Assembly (NCBI GenBank): GCA_938082545.1
Contig: CALKCL010000005.1
Location: 87,677-151,676, forward strand
Length of the DNA: 64,000 bases
Source: an uncultured Gammaproteobacteria bacterium
GTDB taxonomy: Bacteria; Pseudomonadota; Gammaproteobacteria; Ga0077536
Direction: 5' to 3'
The position numbers and the translations under genes were made by a program. Below, piece by piece: positions 56,796-64,000 of the stretch (positions within the stretch are counted from its first letter, which is position 1; each line of letters begins with the position of its first letter). The notes under the pieces are model-generated. The model was not told the DNA's origin. It ran no database searches and saw only the letters and a program-made list of their open reading frames with translations.

Positions 56796-57833
56796 ATGAA
56801 GATAGTACAGGTAATGCTGGCACGGGGGTTTGGTGGAGCAGAACGAAGCTTTCTTGATATAACACTGGATCTTGTTTCTAGAGGTCATGAAGTCCTTACC
56901 ATAGTTGATATGCGCGGATTTCTTTACCCCAAGCTAAAAGAAAACAACATGTTCAGAACTGTCGGAGTAACGTGTTTAGGATCCTGGGACTGGCGGATTG
57001 TAAAAGTGATCTCGAAAGAGACAGAAAAGTTCAGTGGTGTAATCATTCACGCGCACCTCGCTAGAGCTGCACTGTTAGCTGGGAAGGCATCAAAAAAAGA
57101 TCGGATTCCACTCTTAGTAAAAACCCACAATCTGGTTAACTTGAAATATTATAAAAACGTAAACTGTTTCGTCCCCACGACAAAGGCACAGGAGGCTTAT
57201 TTGATCGCTGGGGGCATACCAAGCACGAATATATGTAAGATTCCGAATTTTAGTTCTATTGCCATAGCTTCTGTTCAAAGGAAGCGGCGTCAGCCGGCCG
57301 TATTCAAAATAAAAGCGTTGGGCCGTTTTGTACATAAAAAAGGTTTTGATTTGTTGTTAGAGGCTATTAATCTGGTTCGAAAAAGCGGCCAGGCGGTCAC
57401 ATTAGACTTAGGGGGCGGTGGACCAGAACAAAAACAACTCGTTAAATTAATAGATCGGTTAGGGCTTACCGAGGTCGTTAATTTGGTTGGATGGGTAGAC
57501 GATGTCTCTCAGTTTCTTAAGGATGGCGATCTCTTTATCTTGCCTTCAAGAGATGAGCCTTTTGGGATCGTTGTTTTAGAGGCGATGGCATCTGGGATTC
57601 CGATTTTGTCTAGTAAAACGCAGGGGCCGCTGGAGATATTAGATTCCGATATGGGCTATTTTACTAATCTACAAAGCTCTACCAGTTTAGCTGAAGATAT
57701 CCTTGATACTATCCGATCTGAGGAGAGACATTTGAAAGCTGCAAAAGCTTTGGAGTGCTTCAAACAGAACTATTCGGCTTCATCTGTTGTTGCTGAATAT
57801 GAGTCTTTGTACGAGCGTTTATTACAAAAATAG
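56796..57833 (+). CDS. Glycosyltransferase family 4
   Basis: 345-residue protein from the ATG at 56796, which follows an AGGGGAG ribosome site; the longer frame from 56751 overlaps the upstream gene and is rejected. The N-terminal half starts KIVQVMLARGFGGAERSFLDI. The donor-binding half has KALGRFVHKKGFDLLLEA, LGGGGPEQKQLVKL and the E-x7-E motif DEPFGIVVLEAMASGIPIL. The substrate sugar is unknown. Its end overlaps the convergent GT9 gene by 12 bases. Confidence 0.9.
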   Translation: MKIVQVMLARGFGGAERSFLDITLDLVSRGHEVLTIVDMRGFLYPKLKENNMFRTVGVTCLGSWDWRIVKVISKETEKFSGVIIHAHLARAALLAGKASKKDRIPLLVKTHNLVNLKYYKNVNCFVPTTKAQEAYLIAGGIPSTNICKIPNFSSIAIASVQRKRRQPAVFKIKALGRFVHKKGFDLLLEAINLVRKSGQAVTLDLGGGGPEQKQLVKLIDRLGLTEVVNLVGWVDDVSQFLKDGDLFILPSRDEPFGIVVLEAMASGIPILSSKTQGPLEILDSDMGYFTNLQSSTSLAEDILDTIRSEERHLKAAKALECFKQNYSASSVVAEYESLYERLLQK

Positions 57834-58772
57834 TTTTGACGAGATTGCCTCAATTACGGTTTCAACTGAAAGTTTCGCTAGGCTTGTTTCGTTCGGTTTC
57901 GCACATATTGTTGCGATAACGTTATCCTCTTGCCCCAACGCATGGTTTCGGCTCCAGTCCGTGGGGCCAAATATACCGAAGATAGGAATATTTGCAGCTG
58001 CTAAAATATGCATAGGCCCTGAGTCATTAGTTACAGCAAACCTTGCTCTTCTGCCGAGCTCTGCCAACTCGAATATATCAAAAGCCATTGAGGCATTGAC
58101 TCCAGTCACTTCACTTAATGCAAGATTAAGACTCTCGTCATCTATAGCTCCGACCCATACTGTAGTTATCTTCTTTGATTGGAAATATAGGGCAAGCGCT
58201 GAAAAATAAGGCCAACGTTTTTCCGGTTTAAGTGGGCTTGAGCCAGCATGCATAATGACATAAGAGTCGGTATCTAAACTGTGTGATTCAAGCCACGAGG
58301 AAATTTTGTTTTCTATGACCTTAGATGCCTTTAGAATAGGCCGGCGTTGATGGACATTGATGTCGCAGGTTTTTAGTAAAAGACACATCCTATCAAAAAT
58401 ATGTTGTTGTCCTTTCCATGGAGCTGCAGGGAAATGAGTATAGCTGAGCGCATTGTGGTTTCCTGCTCGGAATGCGGCTCTAGACATAAGGGTAAGTATG
58501 CCAGTTCGTCTCGAACCCTGAAGATCATAGATATGGGTAAAATTGTTTGATCTGATCCACATCGCGATTTCTAACGTTCGATATAGGCTGTGACGATCGA
58601 AAGTCTTAATCGAAATCCCATCAAAATTTTCAAAGACATAACTAAATTGTATTGCTGTTAATAAGACCGTCTGGCTCCGTTGATGATGCTTTTTTATGGC
58701 ACAAACTAATGGAGTAGACATCACAATATCTCCTAAAGCCCCTAGTTTTATTATTAGTACTTTATCTGACAT
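57822..58772 (-). CDS. Glycosyltransferase family 9 (heptosyltransferase-like)
   Basis: 316 residues. The N-terminus is VLIIKLGALGDIVMSTPLVCAI with the GT9 loop, then MHAGSSPLKPEKRWPYFSALA in the middle and VTNDSGPMHILAAANIPIFGIFGPTDWSRNHAL in the donor site. Probably an LPS inner-core heptosyltransferase-type enzyme. It overlaps the upstream GT4 gene by 11 bases, so a minus-strand unit of three sugar genes is likely. Confidence 0.88.
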   Translation of the reverse strand: MSDKVLIIKLGALGDIVMSTPLVCAIKKHHQRSQTVLLTAIQFSYVFENFDGISIKTFDRHSLYRTLEIAMWIRSNNFTHIYDLQGSRRTGILTLMSRAAFRAGNHNALSYTHFPAAPWKGQQHIFDRMCLLLKTCDINVHQRRPILKASKVIENKISSWLESHSLDTDSYVIMHAGSSPLKPEKRWPYFSALALYFQSKKITTVWVGAIDDESLNLALSEVTGVNASMAFDIFELAELGRRARFAVTNDSGPMHILAAANIPIFGIFGPTDWSRNHALGQEDNVIATICAKPNETSLAKLSVETVIEAISSKLFL

Positions 58773-59901
58773 TTTTAGAAATCAGGATTTTTGTTGTTGA
58801 GCGCTCGTATAAACGAAGGGTTGCGAGTTCCATTCTTCCAACGGTATAGGGATGACTTTCAGTAATTAATGGGTGGTTTGCTAGAACCTCTATAGTCCGA
58901 TTAATTACTGCGTTGATGTCATTCAAAGCAACCTTTCCACGCGGAAAGACATTGTCTAGTATTTCTGATGTTCCCCCGTGGTCGTAGCCGATAACGGGCG
59001 TTCCAAGGGCAAGTGCTTCGATTGTAGTTCGGCCAAAAGCCTCTGGCTTTTTGGCTAGAGAATAAGCGCAGTCAGAGATTGAAAATATCTCCATGAGATC
59101 AGATCTCGATCCTAAAAAGAGGAGGTACGGAGTGACCCCGTATGTTTGCGCAGAAATTTTGAGCTCATCCTCATAAGCTTTATTGTTTTTATGTGCAGAA
59201 CCCACGATTAGTCCAAATGCATTCACACCTCTTTTTCTAAGTCCAGCCAGTATTAGGATAAAATCTAATTGACCTTTCCACCGTGTCAATCGTCCAGCGA
59301 TCGTCAAAATTTTTGCATCAGCATTGTGCTTGAGTTGCTGTTGCCAGTTGTCCATCCAGGCATCAGAAGGACGAAAGCTTCTGCGGTAAAGATCTTTTTC
59401 GATGCCTCGAGGTATAACGGTGATATCTTTCTCATGAGCTTTGCTATAGTTTTTTTTGATGTAACGTTCTATGAAATGCGATACAGCTATGACGTGATCT
59501 CCCTTTATCATAATACTGCTGTATGCGTTAACACTATATGGTCCATGCACGGTTGTGATCCAAACAGGCCGCTTGTTTATAGAAAGAAAATTAAGTGCAA
59601 TCCACACCAGCCAAGAAGGCAGCCTAGATCGGGAATGAACAATATCTATCTTCTTATTTAAAAAAGTGCGCACTAGTTTATAAATTAAGAAAACAGATGA
59701 TAGTTTTTTAGCTCCAACAGGGAGTTCTATATGTTCAACTCCTAATGCATTAAGTTCTTTGACAAGACGCCCTCCCCCTGACATTACAATCGCCGTGTGG
59801 CCTCGGTTGACAAGCGCTCTACTTATTTGAACGGTGCCGCGTTCTACTCCACCTACCTCAAGTTCAGGTAGGATTTGGATGATGTTTAATTTCTTGGTCA
59901 T
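58762..59901 (-). CDS. Glycosyltransferase family 4
   Basis: 379 residues. Seen are NIIQILPELEVGGVERGTVQISRAL, IVHSRSRLPSWLVW, the donor-site ILTIAGRLTRWKGQLDFILIL and KKPEAFGRTTIEALALGTPVIGYDHGGTSEIL with the E-x7-E motif. It overlaps the ELM1-like gene upstream by 4 bases and the GT9 gene downstream. Likely builds lipopolysaccharide core or a similar glycan. Confidence 0.9.
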   Translation of the reverse strand: MTKKLNIIQILPELEVGGVERGTVQISRALVNRGHTAIVMSGGGRLVKELNALGVEHIELPVGAKKLSSVFLIYKLVRTFLNKKIDIVHSRSRLPSWLVWIALNFLSINKRPVWITTVHGPYSVNAYSSIMIKGDHVIAVSHFIERYIKKNYSKAHEKDITVIPRGIEKDLYRRSFRPSDAWMDNWQQQLKHNADAKILTIAGRLTRWKGQLDFILILAGLRKRGVNAFGLIVGSAHKNNKAYEDELKISAQTYGVTPYLLFLGSRSDLMEIFSISDCAYSLAKKPEAFGRTTIEALALGTPVIGYDHGGTSEILDNVFPRGKVALNDINAVINRTIEVLANHPLITESHPYTVGRMELATLRLYERSTTKILISKNVR

Positions 59902-60824
59902 GGAAGGGAAGAATTTGAATTAGCTGTCATGAGAGAAGGCCAGCGTTTTAGTATTGTCACTGCGCAACGATCTGCTTCGTTAAGGTTCGGTCGATGAATA
60001 TCGGGAGTTGCATCTCCGTGATAGACCCAGCCCAGTTTCTGTAAGTTAGGGGCAATAGTATTGATTCGGTCTGAGCGTTTAGCAGGCACGTCTATAATAC
60101 CTACTTTGGCTTTTGTGCTAAGAGCTTCAAAAATCATGGACACGCTATCCGCAGTGACCCAGATCCGACCGCAAGACTCTATCTTCTGGTCGATCCAGTT
60201 CAACGGGAGGTCGTCTATTTGGAAGAACTTATCTTTAAGTATAGGGTCGTTCATGATCAGATTGGCAGTGCCTGACGGAGTTCGGCGCGAATTAGCAATT
60301 GTCCAAGTAGTGTGACTATCATCTTCTATTATAGTTCGTATTTGCGAGACAAGGTCGTTAGCGTCCCAGTTATGATGTCGGGAAGGGCCGCCGATTAAAA
60401 CCACTCCATTATTTAAGGGCGGCGCTATTTTTGATACGACTGGATTTAGAACCCCCTTCGTTTCTATTGTATTTTGGCGACGAGAGACCTCGTCATGCTC
60501 AGGAATTATGCAGAGGTCAAACCACGCTCTCGGCAATGATGGTTTCATAAGACAAATTGACAGACCACCAGCTGTTTTTTTTGCTTTGATGAGAGCATTT
60601 TGACATTGGTGTCCGGCTCCAATTATCAAATGTGGAAGTGGAAGTTCTTGAGGTGGAGAGAATCCGCGGCGCAGTAGGTTGAGCAGCTTAAAGCTCTCAA
60701 CAGTGACTATATGAGTTTCCGCCGTTATCAGCTTAGATAGAGCGTTTGATAGGCCAAGTGATTGCCGGTCGTGCCCGCGTCTTTTGTCAGAGAGTTGCCA
60801 AATTACAATGGGAAGGTTTTTCAC
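59898..60824 (-). CDS. ELM1-family (DUF1022) protein, GT-B-like
   Basis: 308 residues. The start IVIWQLSDKRRGHDRQSLGLSNAL is the typical opening of the family named after plant mitochondrial fission protein ELM1. Bacterial members occur among lipopolysaccharide and sugar genes and resemble GT-B glycosyltransferases. The later LIGGPSRHHNWDANDLVSQI and IWVTADSVSMIFEALSTKAKVGIIDV match the family. Role in glycan export or transfer is unknown. It is the first gene of the minus-strand sugar unit, 9 bases after ilvE. Confidence 0.8.
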   Translation of the reverse strand: MKNLPIVIWQLSDKRRGHDRQSLGLSNALSKLITAETHIVTVESFKLLNLLRRGFSPPQELPLPHLIIGAGHQCQNALIKAKKTAGGLSICLMKPSLPRAWFDLCIIPEHDEVSRRQNTIETKGVLNPVVSKIAPPLNNGVVLIGGPSRHHNWDANDLVSQIRTIIEDDSHTTWTIANSRRTPSGTANLIMNDPILKDKFFQIDDLPLNWIDQKIESCGRIWVTADSVSMIFEALSTKAKVGIIDVPAKRSDRINTIAPNLQKLGWVYHGDATPDIHRPNLNEADRCAVTILKRWPSLMTANSNSSLP

Positions 60825-60833
60825 AATGACAGG

Positions 60834-61799
60834 TTAAGCAATAGGTGTCAGCCAATTAGAGACGTCTTTGCGTTTCCCCGTAACGAGCTTCAGGTAAGCA
60901 TCTTGTAGTCTTCGGGTTATCGGCCCTCGAGAACCAGAGCCTATGGTTCTATTATCCATTTGCCAGATGGGGGTAACTTCTGCGGCCGTGCCAGTGAAAA
61001 AAGCTTCGTCAGAGATATAGATTTCGTCTCGGGTAATGCGTTTTTCAACGACCTTTAAGCCTTCGTCATCAGCAAGTTTTAAAATTGTTGCACGGGTTAT
61101 CCCCTCCAAAGAAGAACCGATTTGAGGAGTGAAGATTACACCATCTCGAACGATGAAAATATTTTCCCCAGACCCTTCGGCGACCATTCCTTCATTATCC
61201 AACAGTAAGGCTTCGTCATACCCGTCTCTGGCAGCCTCTTGGTGAGCGAGAACAGAGTTTATATAGTTGCCGGTTGCTTTTGCCCGACACATGACGCTGT
61301 TTACTAAATGCCTAGTGTACGAAGATGTTTTTATCCGAATGCCTTTTTCTAGAGCTTCCTCCCCAAGGTAAGCGCCCCAGAACCAAGTCGCGATGGCGAC
61401 GTGCACAGACAAACCTTGAACACCAAGCCCTACTGACTCCGATCCATAATAGACCAATGGCCGGATATAGGCTGAAGTGAGTTTATTCAGTTTAACAGCC
61501 TGTATGCAGGCGTTTTCGATTACTTGCTTTTCATAAGGTATCGCCATTTCTAGGATATGAGCTGAGTCATAAAGTCTTTTGATATGTTCTTTGAGGCGGA
61601 AGATAGCGGTCCCAGTACTTGTTTCGTAAGCTCGGATCCCTTCGAAAGCACCTACACCATAGTGAAGTGAATGAGTAAGCACATGTACGTTTGCATCTCG
61701 CCACGGAACCATTTGCCCATCCATCCATATGACACCGTCTCGATCCTTGTAGTCCATCCTAATAAGCTCCTTAGTTTCTGCCTTTGGTGTATTGCTCAA
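60834..61799 (-). CDS. ilvE: Branched-chain amino acid aminotransferase
   Basis: PLP enzyme of fold type IV for leucine, isoleucine and valine. The protein has 321 residues. Seen are GVIWMDGQMVPWRDANVHVLTHSLHYG, the PLP lysine in CRAKATGNYINSVLAHQEA, LLDNEGMVAEGSGENIFIVRDG and FFTGTAAEVTPIWQMD. A second ATG at 61757 (MDYKDRDG) is also possible. Proximity to LPS-core genes agrees with the Pseudomonas arrangement. Confidence 0.96.
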   Translation of the reverse strand: MSNTPKAETKELIRMDYKDRDGVIWMDGQMVPWRDANVHVLTHSLHYGVGAFEGIRAYETSTGTAIFRLKEHIKRLYDSAHILEMAIPYEKQVIENACIQAVKLNKLTSAYIRPLVYYGSESVGLGVQGLSVHVAIATWFWGAYLGEEALEKGIRIKTSSYTRHLVNSVMCRAKATGNYINSVLAHQEAARDGYDEALLLDNEGMVAEGSGENIFIVRDGVIFTPQIGSSLEGITRATILKLADDEGLKVVEKRITRDEIYISDEAFFTGTAAEVTPIWQMDNRTIGSGSRGPITRRLQDAYLKLVTGKRKDVSNWLTPIA

Positions 61800-61916
61800 A
61801 TGTGGTCAGTGTAACCGCTCTTTGTTGAATTGCATCACAATTTGAGACTTAGTAGTACTGTAACCATAGATTCTTTCAAACATTATTTTTATGTTTAGCC
61901 TGCGAAAAACACAGCG

Positions 61917-61922
61917 TATAAT
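61917..61922 (+). promoter_or_regulatory. -10 box of a possibly leaderless aminotransferase transcript
   Basis: A perfect TATAAT (61917-61922) ends 6 bases before the ATG at 61929, and no Shine-Dalgarno precedes the ATG. The -35 candidate TTTAGC (61894-61899) is weak. If transcription starts about 7 bases past this box, the mRNA would begin at or next to the start codon. Confidence 0.45.
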
Positions 61923-61928
61923 TGTAAA

Positions 61929-63080
61929 ATGAATTTTATAAGCAAGTTGCCTGATGTGGGTACTACTATTTTTACCATTATGTCCCAGATGGCGGAAGAT
62001 TATAAAGCTATAAACCTATCTCAGGGCTATCCAGATTACGACCCTCCTCTAGCGCTTAAAGAAAGGTTAAATTGGCATGTCAATAACGGACATAATCAGT
62101 ATGCCCCTCTTGCAGGGATTGCAGCCTTGCGACAGCAATGTGCTTTCAAGATAAAAGAATATTATGACCGTGATGTAAACTGGGATACTGACGTAACGAT
62201 TACGCCTGGAGCCACGGAAGCAATTTATTGCGCTATTACAGCAATTGTTCAACCGGGCGATGAAGTTATTATGTTTGATCCGGTTTACGACTGCTATGAT
62301 CCAGCTGTGCGGCTCTCCGGCGGTGTTCCGATACATTTAAAGCTTTGTTCCCCTGAGTATTCAATTGATTGGCGGCAGGTTGAGCGCGCCATAAGCTCAA
62401 AGAGTAAGGTCATAATAGTTAACTTCCCACATAATCCAACGGGCTCAACTATGTCAGATGATGATATGATGCAGCTTGAAGAAATCGCTGTTAAATATGA
62501 TCTAGTCGTAATTTCTGATGAAGTGTATGAGCACTTTGTGTTTGATGGAAAAAAGCACAAGAGTGTCTTATCTAGTCCTAAATTAGCGGCCCGCTCATTC
62601 GCGGTATTCTCCTTTGGTAAATCCTTCCATGCGACCGGATGGAAAACTGGGTATGTGGTGGCTTCAGCATTACTTACTAAAGAACTCAGAGTGGTCCATC
62701 AATTCGTAACTTTTGTAGCATTTACACCGGTGCAATTCGCGCTAGCTGATTATATGGCCTCCAATCCGGAGCATTTACAAAGCTTGCCGAGTTTCTACGA
62801 GAAGAAAAGAGATATTTTTTGTTCTGCACTGAAGAAGTCGCGCTTTATTATCAAGCCCAGCAAAGGTACTTTTTTTCAATTAGCAGACTACTCACGGATT
62901 GCGGACGTCCCAGATAAGGTGTTTGTGGAATATTTGACTCAAGAAGTAGGGGTTGCGGCAATTCCGATCTCGGTCTTCTTTGATGATCCGGACAGCGAAA
63001 GTAGTCGGGTAGTAAGATTTTGCTTTTGTAAAGAAGATGACACTTTGGCCAGTGCGGCAAAACTATTGTGTGCTCTATAG
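61929..63080 (+). CDS. Class I aminotransferase (methionine/aromatic type, YbdL-like)
   Basis: 383-residue PLP enzyme of fold type I. Seen are SQGYPDYDPPLALKERLNW, QYAPLAGIAALRQQCA, TPGATEAIYCAITAIVQPGDEV, NFPHNPTGSTMSDDD, DEVYEHFVFDGKKH, and the PLP lysine in VFSFGKSFHATGWKTGY. It resembles methionine or kynurenine-type aminotransferases used in methionine salvage, but substrate is uncertain. It may have a leaderless mRNA. It converges with fxsA with a 1-base gap. Confidence 0.9.
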   Translation: MNFISKLPDVGTTIFTIMSQMAEDYKAINLSQGYPDYDPPLALKERLNWHVNNGHNQYAPLAGIAALRQQCAFKIKEYYDRDVNWDTDVTITPGATEAIYCAITAIVQPGDEVIMFDPVYDCYDPAVRLSGGVPIHLKLCSPEYSIDWRQVERAISSKSKVIIVNFPHNPTGSTMSDDDMMQLEEIAVKYDLVVISDEVYEHFVFDGKKHKSVLSSPKLAARSFAVFSFGKSFHATGWKTGYVVASALLTKELRVVHQFVTFVAFTPVQFALADYMASNPEHLQSLPSFYEKKRDIFCSALKKSRFIIKPSKGTFFQLADYSRIADVPDKVFVEYLTQEVGVAAIPISVFFDDPDSESSRVVRFCFCKEDDTLASAAKLLCAL

Positions 63081-63081
63081 T

Positions 63082-63516
63082 CTAGTCATCTTCAACTTTG
63101 TAGTTCCCTTCTATTGTGTGGGTAGTAGTCGAAGAATTACCCGCCGGCTGATTGTGACGGCCAAATTTGCTGGCGAAATGCATGCATGCCCTTTGCCGGA
63201 GGAATGGAGACAGAAATATAAAGCCAATAACGTCAGTGATAAAACCCGGGGTCAATAAAAATAGTCCCGAAATCAGTAGAATAAAGGCTTCTAAAACGGC
63301 AACTGTAGGAGCTTCTCTGTTTAGAAAAGACGCATTGATCTTTGCCAAGACGGACACGCCCTCTCTTCTAACTAAAATCACGCCCAGTCCGGCTGTAAAT
63401 AGAGCTAGCATTATTGTGGGAATAGCCCCGATAACATGACCAATTTTGATCAGTAAGAATAGCTCGCTTAATGGAACAGCAATGAACAACAAGAGAATAA
63501 AAAGCAAAGGATTCAT
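63082..63516 (-). CDS. fxsA: FxsA family membrane protein
   Basis: 144 residues from the ATG at 63516 (MNPLLFILLLFIAVPLSELF); the longer frame to 63546 adds ten polar residues and is less likely. Three or four hydrophobic segments are followed by a polar tail. LFTAGLGVILVRREGVSVL and LLISGLFLLTPGFITDVIGF are family signatures. FxsA interferes with F-exclusion of phage T7 when overproduced; its normal role is unknown. It often lies near groESL, but groESL is not seen here. Confidence 0.9.
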   Translation of the reverse strand: MNPLLFILLLFIAVPLSELFLLIKIGHVIGAIPTIMLALFTAGLGVILVRREGVSVLAKINASFLNREAPTVAVLEAFILLISGLFLLTPGFITDVIGFIFLSPFLRQRACMHFASKFGRHNQPAGNSSTTTHTIEGNYKVEDD

Positions 63517-63583
63517 GAAAAGTTTTCTGCTAAATTTACTAGACACCTATACTATCTCCTTTTCTTTTAGAAATACGAAGCAT

Positions 63584-64000
63584 ATGCGAGCTAAAAAATC
63601 GAATTTATTTTCTGTCTTACTAGATACAATTGTGGGGTTGGTATTAGTTAGTTTGGTTAATGTGTCTTTTGCAGCGGAATTAAAACTGCCGTTTCAAGAG
63701 GAAAAAAAGTCTGTGCGTAAGTTTTTGCCTCCGGAGCAGGCTTTTGGATTGATAGTTAAACAGTCTAACAGCCAGACCTCATCGCTACACTTTGAAATTG
63801 CACCTGGATACTACATATACAAACAAAAAATCGGTGTAAATCCATTAAATAAAAAAATAGAACTTTTAAGCCTTCAGCTCCCTTTAGGCGAATTAAAGGA
63901 AGATGAATTTTTCGGTGAATCTGAAATTTATCGCAAAAGCTTAGCTTTTAGTCCAACTTTTTCTAATTCCACTCTCGAAGATACTTTTGAGGCGGAAATT
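63584..64000 (+). CDS. dsbD: Thiol:disulfide interchange protein DsbD, N-terminal part (cut by window edge)
   Basis: The frame opens at ATG 63584 and runs to the right edge without a stop (139 codons). It starts with a signal sequence (LDTIVGLVLVSLVNVSFAAE) and enters the periplasmic alpha domain: KFLPPEQAFGL, HFEIAPGYYIYKQKIGV, and ELKEDEFFGESEIYRKSL, all typical of DsbD. The membrane part and thioredoxin-like end lie outside the window, as do the redox cysteines. It diverges from fxsA. Confidence 0.88.
   Translation, partial: MRAKKSNLFSVLLDTIVGLVLVSLVNVSFAAELKLPFQEEKKSVRKFLPPEQAFGLIVKQSNSQTSSLHFEIAPGYYIYKQKIGVNPLNKKIELLSLQLPLGELKEDEFFGESEIYRKSLAFSPTFSNSTLEDTFEAEI

Overview
The window reads as a compact, near-origin chromosomal segment of an aerobic gammaproteobacterium. 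The basis is family-level recognition of almost every protein and gene order that, from memory, matches Pseudomonas-type neighbourhoods: gshB-tonB-yqgF-pyrR-pyrB-pyrC'; yggS-proC-yggT-metX-metW; mutM, ggt, fdx, coaD, rsmD, two M16 peptidases, ftsY, rpoH; the aa3 oxidase and heme A cluster; bioB-F-C-D; dnaA-dnaN-recF-gyrB. Base composition looks moderately AT-rich (not computed). Genes are packed tightly with many ATGA or TAATG overlaps, and no gap exceeds 300 bases. I see no insertion sequence, prophage, CRISPR array, tRNA, rRNA or defence island.

Layout. 1-5.8 kb: start of uvrD (cut by the left edge), pmbA, msbA, hemD, hemC. 5.9-11.9 kb: glutathione synthetase, a TonB-like protein and a pyrimidine operon ending in a catalytically degenerate dihydroorotase and a PyrK-like flavo-iron-sulfur protein. 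12-13.6 kb: four small poorly characterised genes on the minus strand. 13.8-17.6 kb: yggS, proC, yggT, metX, metW. 17.6-22.5 kb: exonuclease III, pyrE, slmA, argB, coaBC, rpmB, rpmG. 22.5-33.4 kb: acyl desaturase, hydantoinase-like protein, mutM, ggt, ferredoxin, coaD, rsmD, two M16 peptidases, ftsY. 33.4-41.9 kb: rpoH, then heme A synthesis and the cytochrome c oxidase operon. 42.1-45.9 kb: biotin genes. 46-52.2 kb: gyrB, recF, dnaN, dnaA. 52.3-55.9 kb: rpmH, rnpA, yidC, mnmE. 55.9-60.8 kb: surface-glycan glycosyltransferases. 60.8-64 kb: ilvE, an aminotransferase, fxsA and the start of dsbD.

Genes point away from the dnaA/rpmH region on both sides, and the plus strand appears C/A-rich to the left and G/T-rich to the right, so the replication origin probably lies at about 50.6-52.3 kb. 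DnaA boxes occur on both sides of dnaA.

The most notable signals are regulatory or concern missing genes. A near-perfect CIRCE (HrcA operator) overlaps a sigma-70 promoter directly in front of rpoH. A 17-codon leader ORF overlaps the pyrB start, and its Shine-Dalgarno sequence is buried in a palindrome. The desaturase gene probably starts at an ATT codon. ftsEX, bioH, yidD, yqgE and hemXY are absent from the places where related genomes carry them. I found no clear novel multi-gene system; the 12-13.6 kb quartet is the only cluster of unknowns.
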